A stretch of DNA of 64,000 nt from Oncomelania hupensis (GCA_036898135.1 CM072512.1:11319812-11383811); one strand, 5' to 3'; shown: positions 23,944 through 38,400, numbered from the stretch's first letter. Numbers and translations: made by a program. The notes: generated by a model from the letters alone, not told the origin.

Positions 23944-25432
23944 TGGTGTTAGCCATAATAATCATGGCTACAATACATCTCCGCTTTATTTATTTATTTA
24001 TTTATTTATTTTGAGACTTCCGGTTTTCAACATGGAAACAACGGATAGATCTAGCCAGTAGTGAGAAGTTGTTTTTTTCTGGTGTACCCGGAAACCCTGA
24101 AATACCACATCTCCGCTTCTTTTCCGCTTCTTGTGGTTCGTTTTAAGAAATTATTTTTGATTTGTGAGAGTTCAGGCTCTGTTCCATCAGTTTAAATACG
24201 TGGGGTTTTATTTTATGAATTATTAGCGTTACGAATGACGTTAAGTAGACCAGTCTGAGGGAAGGACCAAGAGGTTAACAAAATCCATGCCTGCTTGTTT
24301 GGCTCACCTTTGTTTGATTAAGTACGTCCAGTGTGGCACATTTGATCAAACGGTGAACGAAGAATCGCTACCAGTCTTTTCGCTACTCATTAAGTCACTG
24401 CCAAGGTTTGTAGAACTAGAACCGCCCGTAAGGCTCAGTTTTAAAGCAGTTAGTTGCGGATACGTTGCTGTCACATCTTGTAAGCATGGTCAGAGCTACC
24501 CAGCTACCGTAGTGACTTCAGAAGATGAAGATGATCTTTGCCCCAATTATCGTCGGTCTCTTAAATGAAACGTCTCTTCTGCGTCCAGGCCGTTTGGTTT
24601 CTTTTTTGCGTGGCATGTTAGTCATTTTTCTGTGGTTTTTGCTGATGTGCGAGAAAGAGCTACCCTAGCTAGTCGCTTCCAAAGATGTAGATGATCTTTG
24701 CAGTGACATAAATCGTCGGTCTTTTAAACGTCCCTTCTGCTTCCAGAACTTTCAAAAAAAAAAGTATCCCCCACCCCCACCCACCCTTCCACACACACCA
24801 TCACCATCCTCCAAAGACCGATACGGAAGTAGAAACTAAGTCGTCGTTTAACCTCTGACTGTTGGTGATGGAAAGTAGCAATCGATTTTTAAAAAAAAAA
24901 TTTAATTTTAATTTTTTTAAAATATGTTTTATTTGATAGCCTGTGTTAGAAGTGAGCTTATTTCATTATCTCGCCTTGATAGCTCTGAAGTGCAACCCTG
25001 GTGGTTGATGTTTTTAAAGTCATGTTTACGAGGTTGGAGCGGACAGATTGCAAATTTATGACGAAGCTAATGCTAGACGTGCGTAGACACAGATAAGGTT
25101 ACTATGCTTTGCAGTGCGAAAAAGTTATAAATGCCTGTCCAAACGTTTTAATAGGTTGAAGGGGGGAGAGAGAAAAAGAGGAATAGAAAGGGAGAGAGAG
25201 ACGGTGGAAAGGAAGGGAAGAGAAAGAGAGAGAGAGAGAGAGGGGGAGAGTTTACAGGAAAAAGTAATAGTTGGATTTGTACCGATAATTTGTCGCCATG
25301 AGGTGAAAGAATTTCAGTTGATAATCCACTCATCTTTCTGAGTTTGTAAACAGGCTCTCTCTAAAATAGTAGAAAAAGCTAAGAAAGAATGAATGAATAA
25401 AAGAAAGAAAGAAGGAGAAGAAGACTATATCG
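23944..25432. other. No gene recognised; local duplication and GA-rich tract
   Basis: A 93-codon ATG ORF (24287-24568) has no recognised domain, and its 3' part (24494-24586) is a diverged duplicate of 24657-24747. TTTA repeats are at 23986-24011 and GA-rich sequence at 25159-25245. Confidence 0.45.
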
Positions 25433-26330
25433 TGGAACAAGCTAGACAGAAAGAAAGAGAGAAGCAGATTCTCTCTATATTCACAACTTTCCGGCACCTC
25501 TCATAAAAACTCGTGGGTATCGCCATTATAAATTAAAACGAGGTTAGCATGAAACCAAGTTCCGGTCTAGCTTGTTTTGCTTTTATCAAAGCTTGATGCG
25601 TGACTTTTAAATATGGCAAATTGCCGAAAACGACGATTGTTAGAGCCAGAAAACGAGTGGGATAAGTATAAAAACGGTGGAGGAAGTACATGCTCAGTGA
25701 AAGGATGCAAAAAAACAATCGTAGAGGCCTGTATTTGTGGCGACTTCGGAGGTGCGTCGATCATCGACAGAAAGTGAAACAGGACCTGAAGACTCTTGTA
25801 GTTTTCCATAGCTTCGCCGTCGCAACCTTAACAAAACACGAAGTAACTGACTATGGTAGGCGAGCGTTGTGGCCAAGTGGGCTAAGGCGGGACTAACTTG
25901 CTTTGTCCACAAGCCAGAAACCAATGGCGCCTGACAGGTGTGGGTTCGAGCCAGCATCTGGGCGTTATGTTTTTCCGAATATTTTTCAAAAATTCACAAA
26001 TAATGTTAGGTAGGTAGGGTTTAGGCGCGCCACTGGCGATAGAAAGGGATAATAAACTGCAGAAAAAAAAAAATATGAGGGTACGATACAGGTGGCCAGT
26101 GACACATGTTATTATTCTTGAATATTTGGAAATAACTCACTAAAACGCGCGGAGAAAAAAAAACGGAAGTATGTTTCATAGAGGGGATTCCCGTTGGTGC
26201 ATAGGATAGCAGAAAAGTGTGAATAGTAGAACCAGCTAGACAGAAAGAAAGAGAAGAAGAAGTTTCTCTCTATATAGTAGAACAAACTAGGCAGAGAGAA
26301 AGAGCGAAGAAGGAGGCTCTCTCTTTGTAG
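25433..26330. repeat. 51-bp tandem repeat array interrupted by the dispersed repeat
   Basis: Units built on GTAGAACAAGCTAGACAGAAAG plus a GA-rich stretch and CTCTCTATAT lie at 25433-25477, 26225-26276 and 26277-26330, the last one diverged. The 747-bp element at 25478-26224 sits exactly between units. Confidence 0.75.
25478..26224 (+). mobile_element. 750-bp dispersed repeat, copy B
   Basis: This is nearly identical to 1544-2297 and in the same orientation. The insertion lies inside a 51-bp tandem array. Joining CTCTCTATA with TAGTAG across the element restores the array unit found at 26268-26282, which implies insertion with no obvious target duplication. A poly-A length difference changes the reading frame of the short internal ORF relative to copy A. 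Confidence 0.78.
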
Positions 26331-26700
26331 TAGGACAAGGCTACGCATGCATTTGTACACAAGTGACATACGTACCTTATCAACTGTAGATTATAGTCAC
26401 ACGACACCGAAGCGTATAGGCGACTACTGGTCACATTATTCTGACACCAGCGAAGCAGTGATGGTAAGGGGAAAATAATATGGTCACACATTGGCCAATC
26501 CGGGATTCGAACCAGGTACCTTTCGGTTACTAGTAAGACGCTCTACCAACTGAGCTACCCGGCCCCTCGCATACCTTAGGACAGGCAGGCCGGAATTTGT
26601 ACGCAGGTGACATAACTTATGGCCGGCGGACAGACATTTTGTACACAGGCGACATTACTTAGGGCCGACGGATAGACACCTTAAGGGCAGACATGCATTT
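26331..26700. repeat. 45-bp minisatellite interrupted by a SINE
   Basis: Units resembling CATTTGTACACAAGTGACAT plus ACGTACCTTA lie before the SINE (26345-26379). Further units follow it (about 26579-26690), sharing TTTGTACRCAGGYGACAT and TTAGGGCCG. Three to four diverged copies remain. Confidence 0.65.
26380..26571 (-). mobile_element. tRNA-derived SINE (family A), 7-bp TSD
   Basis: A 192-bp minus-strand copy of the 4019-4213 SINE is flanked by TACCTTA at 26373-26379 and 26572-26578. The B-box complement GGATTCGAACC is intact. The body carries small deletions and is more diverged than the other two copies. Confidence 0.85.
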
Positions 26701-27345
26701 ATTCGGCAGGAGAGGGATTACTGCAGAGGTGTGTGCTCACTGTTATTATTATTATTATCAACAAAACATTTGTTCGTCAAGGAGGAGGGGGAGGAAATGG
26801 GAAGAGATACAAATTAACTTCAAGAAAGGAAAATAAAAAGAGAAAAGACAACACCGCAAGATAGGAGATAGAAAGAGAAAACACACTGCAAGATAGGAGA
26901 AGACAAAACTGCAAAATAGGAGATAGAAATATAGAGAATGTTAATAACGTAAAAGGAAATAAAATAGAACACAGAGGTCTGAAGCATATATGAATCTTCT
27001 TATAAATGAAAGTTGTGGACAGTAATGACCGTTGTTCCATTTCATGCATATTATCATGTTATAATAAGCGATGGCTTGGTTCGAGGTTTTAGTGGTAGAA
27101 TTCGAGTTGTCTTAGTCCATGCATCGCCTTGAGAAGGTCTCTGAACTTGTAAGCCATCCCCGTAAGAACAATACATTTGTGGGCGCTAAATTGGTGCACC
27201 GGTGCCTAAAAAAAGTGCATAAAGCACCGCCACCATGGTGAAAGTCTTCACTTTAAAAAAATAAAAAATAAAAAATAAAAAAAAGGAAAAAAAAGAAAGA
27301 GCCGCTGCATTTTCTTTTGCTAGCAAGAGCTGGAGTGTGTAGGCG
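26701..27345. other. No gene recognised
   Basis: Purine-rich repeats (AAGATAGGAGA-like wording, 26820-26935) and an A-rich patch at 27254-27300 are present. No supported exon. Confidence 0.5.
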
Positions 27346-27349
27346 TTGG

Positions 27350-27435
27350 TCACGCAGCGTCGCCGAGACTAGCTGAGTACTCTCCTAGTGAGAGGTAAGC
27401 GTTAGCTGGAATAGCTTCAGCTACGCTTTGTGTGT
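27350..27435. mobile_element. Small hairpin element (MITE-like), second copy
   Basis: GGTCACGCAGCGTCGCCGAG and GACTAGCTGAG resemble the left arm at 13096. The right part AGCTTCAGCTACGCTTTGTG resembles its inverted arm. A GT microsatellite and GGGAGAGG patch follow. Confidence 0.4.
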
Positions 27436-27724
27436 GTGTGTGGATGTGTATGTGTGTGTGTGTGTGGAGGGAGAGGTGGAGGTGGTGGGGAGGGTAGGCT
27501 TGTGGACCTCTTCATAACGTATCAGCTGATCAGCGATGTGCAGTTTATTTGATCGATCCTTCGGTCGGTCACGGTGTTACGAACTGTTTGTGCTTCTGAT
27601 TCACAAAGCTTGTATTTTCTATGTTGATATTTTCGTAGACTTTTTTGTTTTTTCAATTCCCAGTCTGTAAAGCTGGGAAACTACTGTGTTTGTCTTTGGG
27701 CGTCCGGAAGTGACATTGGCGCAC

Positions 27725-28285
27725 CTTTTTTCTGAAACTAATGGACGGATTTCTTTGAAACTTGGTATTTAATTAAGAAATAGTGAACCCTAGCAGACGA
27801 CCCCAAAAAAAATTATGCATGTTTGCTGACGTCATCATGTCATAATTTGCAGATTTTTAGATTTTTTTCCCCCTCTAATTCTATTTTCTCTCCAATTACT
27901 GAAGGGATTTAATTCAGGTTTGGTATGTACTTAGACTTCACCCGTGCCTTCAAAATCAAAACCAAACTTATGCAAATCGAATAACTTACTCATCGTGACG
28001 TAATTTTAAAAAAAAGAAAAGTTGTCATTTTTATTTGTTTGTTAAAACTTCCTATGTAATTAGAGTGTTCAGATGTCTTGAATCTTAAACGAAACTATGG
28101 CGTATTGAGTGACGTCATCATGGTGACGTCATAATTTTTTTTTTCTTCTAATCCTATTTTTCCCAAAACTTCTGTAGGGATTTGGTTCAAATTTGGTGTA
28201 TACGTAGACGTTACATATGCCTATGTAAAACCAAAATTATGCAAATCGAGTGAGGTCATCATGGTAACGTAATACTTTTCTTTTG
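27725..28285. repeat. Degenerate tandem units ending in TGACGTCATCATG
   Basis: Four diverged units at irregular 120-160 bp spacing share wording such as GGGATTTGGTTCAAATTTGG, ACCAAAATTATGCAAATCGA and a TGACGTCATCATGGTGACGT end. No coding potential was found. The repeat's origin is unknown. Confidence 0.6.
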
Positions 28286-30017
28286 CAATTAGTTATTTAT
28301 TTTGCGCCATTTTTCCGTAGCCTGAAGTGAATTAATGGATAAAAGAAAAGAGGTCCTGAACTTTTGGAGGAATATTATAGGAAACTTCCGTCGCCATCTT
28401 TAGAAAATTCCGTTCACAGCTTTAGATGTGTAACACTAGCGATAACTAGTACGCTGGTGTCATGGGATTTTACCACGTTGAAAACTAGCAGAATCCAAAT
28501 TTGGCTGCAATCACAATTTTCACCCAACGCAACCAGTTGGAACGAAAACTGGATGTAACTGATTCTTAGCTCTTTGTGTGCATTTTCTGCATCCGTGCCA
28601 GGCAATTCTGGCACTGTCCTTGTTGCTGCATGTGTACGCATGTCAGTTTTACGGTTCTAGCGATGGATTGGGGACTCCTGCATGCCATTACCTCAAAGCT
28701 TACGTGCTTAAAGTTCATCGATCGAAATTTGTGTCAGTAATTATCTTCTTCATGTGTTATTAATTGGTTTATTTTTGACAGCCCATTTGAGGAGAAGTAC
28801 TGTTAATGGCCATCATCACAGGTTGCAGTCAGCGATGTGCATCTAACTGCTGGCAGTAATATACTGAGACGTGTATAAGAACGAACGCTTCTTATAACTG
28901 CTTTCACACCTGCGATTGTTCTGTCATATTATCTTCGCCCACTTCCTGGGTTTGGAAGAAACAAACCCAAAAAAAGTTGAAGACAAATGACTATTATCTG
29001 TGCAGTAGTCAGCAGGAGATTGTCTTATTGCCATTGTGAATTTTTTTTTATAATTAAAAAAAAATAAAAATTGTCTGCCGTGATTTTGATCTATACATCT
29101 TGCCACTGCTGCGACTTTATGACAAGCTAGAAGATGCTACAAAGATGGTTTCGTTTTCTCGGGTTCAACAACAATACAAACCGAAATAGCACAATAATAC
29201 ATCCACTATAACTTTAATCTGGAAATTGTGAGATAGAATTGCTATCTTGATGTGTCAGTGATTGGGAATTCCACTGCTTCATAAATTTGTGATTGATGGA
29301 CACGAATGAGGAGGGAAACTTGGAGAAAAATTAAACTTTTGGTGAAACAGCAGGCCTTTGTGATGTTCAATATCCGGCACTGTTTTCCTAAATATTTCCA
29401 CGAGACCTGTGGCGTGACAATTTATTATCTGCAGTGTCAAACTCTTCTTCTTCTTTTTCTTCCAAAAGACACCGACCAGGGCGACTCAAGTCAGCTACTA
29501 AATGGTCTAAACCACCGCTATGGTTTCTGAAGAACAGTAGTAATATTTGTGTGCAGTATACTATTTGCGTGCAACGTTTGAACTGTTTGTTTGATCCCTC
29601 AACATCGAACATAGTGCTGGGAATTATCGTTCAACGTACTGACTGACGCCTAACCTTTCTTCAACGGCGCTTTTGGCGTTTTGGCCTCGTGGATCATCTC
29701 ATACAGCCGCCAACTGTCACTTGGCTATTTTGTTCTCTGGAAACAAAATATCCCGTTGACAGGTCATCATCTAGATCCGCTCGACATCTGTGGACTCCAA
29801 ACACTAAACCGTCCTAGGCGAATCTTCAAGATTTTCCCTTGACCCACTTTGCCAACAGGTTAGGTTAGGTTTAAAAAAAAACAAATCACGTGTCATCGGC
29901 AAATTTGACCAGATTTTCACGCTCTTTTCCTCCCTCCTCTGAACAGTTGTGGTTAGTAAATTTTTTCGTGCTGCACGTGAGTTGAGCCCTTGTTCTGATT
30001 GGTGACGTGTCTTGAGC
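28286..30017. other. No gene recognised; possible 5' flank of the exon at 30018
   Basis: ORFs of 60-75 codons have no recognisable domains. Just before the candidate exon, a pyrimidine tract ending in CTCTGAACAG (29936-29945) could be a splice acceptor for a 5' UTR exon. An in-frame TGA at 30003 lies upstream of the ATG. Confidence 0.4.
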
Positions 30018-30200
30018 ATGCCCGGGGTGTCCCTGATGTCTCAAGAGTCGTGGAAACAGGTTCGCTTCGACGTCCTGACGGGCCGCAGGAGGAAGAAGTC
30101 GCGCCACAAGCTGCCCACGATCTCCAAGCTCTGCTCCTGCATGGCCGGTAATGCTGAGGACTACCCTGAAAGTTCCAGGCCCTACGAACGAAAGTATCCG
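30018..30200 (+). CDS. Candidate first coding exon of an unidentified host gene
   Basis: An ATG at 30018 opens 61 codons ending exactly at a consensus splice donor (CCG|GTGAGC at 30200/30201, phase 0). The segment is clearly more GC-rich than its surroundings. It encodes a basic stretch (RRRKKSRHK, about residues 22-30) followed by a Cys-Ser-Cys and an acidic/proline stretch. An in-frame stop at 30003 supports this ATG as the start. A (CT)n microsatellite begins 25 bp into the proposed intron. I do not recognise the protein. The opposite strand is also open here, so composition alone could mislead. Confidence 0.4.
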
Positions 30201-30223
30201 GTGAGCACATTGCACCACTGTTA

Positions 30224-31246
<1,023 letters not shown>

Positions 31247-31284
31247 CAACTAGTACTAGATTAGTATTTTATCGACAAAAAGAA

Positions 31285-31550
31285 GTCAGCAAGTATGGCC
31301 ACGTCACCAGGTCATCACGCCTTGCAAAGATCATCCTGCAAGGCACAGTGCAAGGAGGTAGAAGAAGAGGGAGACTGAAAGAGAGGTGGGAGGACCACAT
31401 TCGAGTATGGACTGGTTTGACACTGAGCGAAGCCATGAGGGTTGCTGAGGACAGAGAAGAGTGCGCTGGTTAAACGATTATCTGTGGTGCCCCTACGACC
31501 TCCGAGTTACGGGATAGGATAGGATAACCATGTAATGTAATAGGATAGGA
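31285..31550 (+). pseudogene. RTE-like LINE 3' end fragment (plus strand)
   Basis: The encoded KYGHVTRSS..LAKIILQGTV and RWEDHI..WTGLTLSEAM segments match the last 60-70 residues of the ORF at 35475-38738. The frame breaks after DREE and the copy ends CCTCCGAGTTACGGGATAGG with a GGATA-type tail. A second GGATAGGATAGGA tract follows a TAATGTAATG spacer at 31540-31556. Confidence 0.88.
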
Positions 31551-31644
31551 TAGGACTGGATGCTGATCGTCATTATGTAGTTACACATGCAAACAAAGCA
31601 TCTGATAACTGTTGTCGTGACCATTAGCGTCAATATTAAAGAAT

Positions 31645-33216
31645 CCTATCCTATCCTGTCCCGTAACCCGGAGGTCGTAGGGGCACCACAGATGATCGTT
31701 TAACCAGCATACTCCATCTTTCTCTGTCCTCAGTAGCCCTGATGGCCTCGCTCAGTGTCAAACCAGTCCATTCTAGAATGTTGTCCTCCCACCTCTTTTT
31801 CGGTCTCCCTCTTCTTCTACCTCCTTGCACTGTGCCTTGCAGAATGGTCTTTGCAAGGCCTGATGATCTGGTGACGTGGCCATACCATCGGAGTTTCCGT
31901 TTCTTCACCACTGTGAGCAGGTCATCGTGTTGTCCAATGGCTTGTGTGATGGTCTGTCGGACTTCGTCGTTGGTGATGTGTTGGGTATAGGAAATGCCCA
32001 GAAGTCTTCTGTAGCACCTCATCTCCATGCTTTGTATTCTTCTTTGTAGATCTGCTGGGAGGGTCCATGCTTCGCAAGCATATAGGAAGATGGAGATGAC
32101 AATGGAGCGCAGCAGTCTTACTTTGGAATGTAGACTGATGGTCCTGTCTTTCCAAATGGGCTTCAACCTTGTCAGGGCAGCAGTTGTTTGTGCGATCCTG
32201 GAGAGGTCTTCCTGTCAGGGACCCATTGTCTGTGTTACGTTGAAACGCGCATGATGGTGCGTGTGAAATGTGGAAGATATTATGTGTGAAGCGTGCGCGA
32301 TAGATCTGTTCGTTTTATTTTGCAACGCATGCAGTAATAGAGTGTATTTATCTTTGATTTGATTTTGCGTTGTTATTAGAAGAAGCTTTGTGTAACGTCG
32401 GTGTTTTTGGTTGGTCGATATTGTTTGAGAATTTTCGGGAATTGGTTGTTTACTATCGATCGAAGCGTGTGGATTGTTCTGTTGGTTACCATGGAAGCTT
32501 CCATTCCAAATAGGGTTGTGTCACGTGAGAAAGTGATGATGAAATTAATTTTGATTGGTTGTGGTGTTTCATGTAGGATATTCTCGTTTGTTCCCGAGTA
32601 TGTAGAGACTATATAAGTGCCGCACTGTTTCAAAATGTAGGCTGTTAATAGTGAGTTGGAAAGTAAAAAGTTGAGAGTGAAAAGGCGATTGTATGCAGTT
32701 GTTGATGTGTGCTGAATAAAAGTGGAAAATTTCATACGTCGACTCCAGACTTGTTGATGAGTGAGCAGGCTGCGTGGATAAATGAATCAGAGTTACACCT
32801 GATTAGGACTTCAGCATCGGAGCTGAATCAAATACTGATAAAGAAAAACACCAACATCAAACCGAGTGTAACAGTCTGATACAATGGCTCCTAAATATTT
32901 GAAGCTATGCACTGTGTTGAGGAATTGGCCTTGGACTTTGATGTCCGTGTTGATGCCATTGATGTTGTTGGTCATCATTTTGGTCTTCTCTGCACTTATT
33001 TCCATTCCATAGTCTCTGGAGGTGGTGTCAAGCCTCTGTACCAGCTGTTCAAGTTCTTGTTCCTCTCCAGCCAATCCATCAATGTCATCCGCAAAACGAA
33101 GATTGGAGATTGCTCTACACCCTATGCTGACTGTGCCTTCGTGATCTGCAAGAGCATGCCATCTGACATGATGCGCTCTACGAAGATGTTGAAGAGTGTT
33201 GGAGAGAGTAGGCATC
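31645..33216 (-). pseudogene. 5'-truncated RTE-like LINE copy split by a solo LTR
   Basis: On the minus strand, 33216-32879 encodes the RT palm including FADD, and 32227-31645 encodes the C-terminal part (KPIWKDRTISLHSK onward) through to the TATCC/GGATA tail at 31645. The copy aligns closely with 35465-36392. It is truncated just upstream of the palm. Flanks ATATTAAAGAAT (31633-31644) and ATTTTAAGGAAT (33217-33228) are a plausible, decayed 12-bp TSD with 10 of 12 matches. The solo LTR at 32233-32873 interrupts it. Confidence 0.9.
32233..32873 (+). mobile_element. Solo LTR of the gypsy element 1 family, 5-bp TSD
   Basis: A 641-bp segment begins TGTTACGTTGAAACGCG and ends GTGTAACA. It aligns along its length with the 647-bp LTRs of element 1 and is flanked by GTCTG at 32228-32232 and 32874-32878. 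It carries GCTGAATAAAAGTGG (polyadenylation signal context) and GACTATATAAGTGCCGC (TATA-like). No internal region remains, so this is the product of LTR-LTR recombination. Confidence 0.95.
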
Positions 33217-34009
33217 ATTTTAAGGAATGATGAGTGGAAAGCTGGCTGGGGTTGGCGTTGTTGCTGTTGTGTAGATGTTTGTAGTATTCGTGCTTACTGC
33301 TTAGAAAGGAATGCACGGCGTGGCAGAATTTGGAATAGATGGTATAGGATGGTTGATTATTGCCGAATTTTCACAAGAGTAAATTATGCTATCTATTTTT
33401 GACCCATCATTGATTTCCTTGGGTTCTTGATTTTGTACGCTTTGGGTTATTGATGGATTGCAGTTATTTATTTAATCTGTTTGTAATCGTTCTTATATAG
33501 CGCTGTTCAACTCAAGAGCTGCTCAAGGCGCTGGAAATTATTACAGTTAATTGGGCCAATTTCTGAACCATGGCAAGATGACATTGAAATGACACTCTAG
33601 CATAGGCCATTTGCAAATTAATTGATCACGCTAATGATCTGTGTACAGTAATGATGATTCATCATTTCCAATCAACACCACCGCATCTTTTTTTAATTCT
33701 TCTTCTTCTTGTTTTCGTTACTGTTTTTCTTATTGATGTTATTGTTATTGTTGCGTTTTGTGTGTGGGTGTGTGTGTGTTGTTGTTGGAGGTGGGATTAT
33801 GGAAAGGGATTGTGGGAGGTGTGTGAGAGCGCGTGCGTGTGTGGGTGTGTGTGTTGCCAGTGTGTGTGGGTCTCCTGCTTTCGCTCTTATTCTGTGTATA
33901 CCTCTCTACCGGAGGTCGGAACATGGTACACAAGTTGTTGCGGCTAAAAGCAAATTGTGCGCTTGCTCGATTGCTTCCCTTTACTTATCTTCTCTCTCTG
34001 TGTGTATCG

Positions 34010-34013
<4 letters not shown>
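33217..34013. other. No gene recognised; SINE tail fragment
   Basis: A minus-strand SINE family B tail (GTTCTTATATAGCGCTGTTC to AAGGCGCTGGA) lies at 33487-33535, and GT-rich wording at 33760-33880. No supported exon. Confidence 0.5.
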
Positions 34014-35464
<1,451 letters not shown>

Positions 35465-38400
35465 CTATCCTATCCTATCCTGTCCCATAACCCGAAGGTC
35501 GTAGGGGCAACACAGATGATCGCTTAACCAGCATACTCCATCTTTCTCTGTCCTCAGCAGCCCTCATGGCTTCGCTCAGTGTCAAACCAGTCCATTCTCG
35601 AATGTTGTCCTCCCACCTCTTTTTCGGTCTCCCCCTTCTTCTACCTCCTTGCACTGTGCCTTGCAGAATGGTCTTTGCAAGGCCTGATGATCTGGTGACG
35701 TGGCCATACCATCGGAGTTTCCGTTTCTTCACCACTGTGAGCAGGTCATCGTGTTGTCCAATGGCTTGTGTGATGGTCTGTCGGACTTCAACGTTGGTGA
35801 TGTGTTGGGTATAGGAAATGCACAGAAGTCTTCTGTAGCACCTCATCTCCATGCTTTGTATTCTTCGTTGGAGATCTGCTGTGAGGGTCCATGCTTCGCA
35901 AGCATATAGGAAGATGGAGATGACCAGAGAGCGCAGCAGTCTTACTTTGGAATGTAGACTGATGGTTCTGTCTTTCCAAATGGGCTTCAACCTTGTCAGG
36001 GCAGCAGTTGTTTGTGCGATCCTGGAGAGGACTTCCTGTCGAGACCCATTGTCTGACACAATGGCTCCTAAATATTTGAAGCTGTGCACTGTGTTGAGGG
36101 ATTGGCCTTGTACTTTGATGTCCGTGTTGATGCCATTGGTGTTGTTGGTCATCATTTTGGTCTTCTCTGCACTTATTTCCATTCCATAAGCTCTGGAGGT
36201 GGTGTCAAGCCTCTGTACAAGCTGTTCAAGTTCTTGTTCCTCTCCAGCCAATCCATCAATATCATCCGCAAAACGAAGATTGGAGATTGCTCTGCCCCCT
36301 ATGCTGACTGTGCCTTCGTGATCTGCAAGAGCATCTGACATGATGCGCTCTAGGAAGATGTTGAAGAGTGTTGGAGAGAGTAGGCATCCTTGACGCACAC
36401 CGATTGTTGTTCTGAACCAGTTCCCGATGACGCTGTTATGGAGGACTGCACTGGTAGCCTTGTCATACAGGCTTTTGATGACTTCTATAATTTTAGGGCT
36501 GATGTTGTACACTTTCATGGTTGCCCATAGAGCTGCATGCCAGACTCGGTCAAATGCCTTCTTGAAGTCTATGAACACATGATATAGATGTTGTTGGTGC
36601 TGTAGGTATTTCTCACAGATTATTCTGAGGTTGAAAATCTGTTCAGTGGTACTTCGCCCTGCCATGAATCCTGCTTGTTCTTCAGCTATGATTTGTTCAG
36701 CTTGTGGTTTCAACCTGTTGAGTATTATTTTCAGGAGGACCTTGCTGGGATGGCTGATGAGGCTGATGGTGCGGTAATTTTCACACTCCTGAAGGTTACC
36801 TTTTTTGGGAAGAGTGATGACAAGCGACTGGGTCCATGGTGTAGGCCATTCCCCACTCTGCCAGATCTTGTTACAGATAATGGTGAGAGCATCAGTCATC
36901 GCTTCTCCTCCTGCTTGTAGCAGTTCCGCTGGTATGTTGTCCACTCCCGCTGACTTCCCTTTCTTCAGCGATTGCACTGCTGCCTCAACTTCTTCCCGGA
37001 GAATTGGGAGGATTTCTTCTTCTTCTCTGCTCTCGGGACATGTTAGAACTGATGGGTCTCCATTTGGTGTATGGTTGTAAAGGTCAGAGCAGTACTCTGT
37101 CCATCTGTCCAAGACTTCTTGTTCTTCTGTAAGGCAAATGCCAGACTTGCTTTGGATAGTGGAGACTTTGGGCTGTTTAACACTTGTCAGCCGCTTCACA
37201 GTCTGGTAGGCCTTCTTGCTGTTGTTCTTGTTCAGATTGTTCTCTATTTCCTGGCATTGATCTTCTATCCAGTTCTCCTTTGCTGTGCGCATGCCTTTTC
37301 GGATGTCATTGTTGATTTTTCGGTAGACATCAGCTCCCTGTGAGGTGTTCTTTTTCTTTTTTAACTCTCTTCGTTTATCACACAGATCCAAAAGTTCAGG
37401 TGTGATCCACGGTTTCTTCTTTGGTCGGTGCTTGCCAAGGATCTCAGTGGCGGCATCAGTTACAGCTGAGTTGAAGGTATTGGTCATGGTGTTGACATCT
37501 ACTTCGCCTGCCCCCAAAATAAGCAGTGGTGCAAATTTCCCTCCAATTGTGGCCTGAAATATTTTTGCCACCTCCGGGTCTTGCAGTTTGTCCAGGTCGA
37601 ACTTCAGCCTAGTGCACTTTGCTGTATTTACTCTCTTCAAATGGAGCCGGAAAGACATCATCACGAGATCGTGGTCACTTCCAATGTCTGCTCCTGGAAA
37701 AGTGCGTGTCCTGCCAATGTTGATGCTTGATCTGAAGCGTTTCTTGACCATGATGTAGTCGATCTGGTTGTGATGTTCCCCGCCGGGACTGTGCCATGTC
37801 CATCGTCTGGATTTTTTGTGGAGACCAAGCGTGTTTGCCAGTACCAGATTGTTGTATCTGGCAAACTCCAATAGCCTCAGACCCCTGTCATTTGTCTCGT
37901 TGTTGCAGTGGGGTCCGCATGTGTCTCCCCAGTTGTGGTGCGCATCTTGGCCAACCTTGGCATTCCAGTCGCCTTGCACTATGACTATGTCCTTCTTCGG
38001 CACTTGGTCAAGGACCGCCTGTATATTTTCATAAAAATCCTCCACTTCGCTGTCTTCATAGTCTGATGTTGGGGCATAGGCCTGGATGATGGTAATGTTG
38101 AAAGGGGTTGCTCTCAGACGGATGGTAATGAGTCTACTGGAGACTGGGCGGCAACCCATGACAGTGGCTAGAATGTTCTTGTGGACCAAGAATCCAACGC
38201 CGTGTTCGTGCCTGTCATCTCTACCGCTGAAATAGAGCTTGTGGCCTTTGTCAGTCGTTGTTTCACCTAGGCCTTTCCAGCGCGGTTCGCTGATACCTAG
38301 AACGTTCCATCGATAGTGGTCCAGCTCGTGGGCCAGTTCTTCTAATTTTCCTTCCGCAGTTAGGGTCCTGACATTCCAGGTTCCTATGACGATGTTGTTT

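Noticed and set aside
25478..26224. Helitron interpretation of the 750-bp repeat
   Set aside because: Absence of a TSD would fit, but the element does not show a 5' TC / 3' CTRR pair with a terminal hairpin in either orientation.
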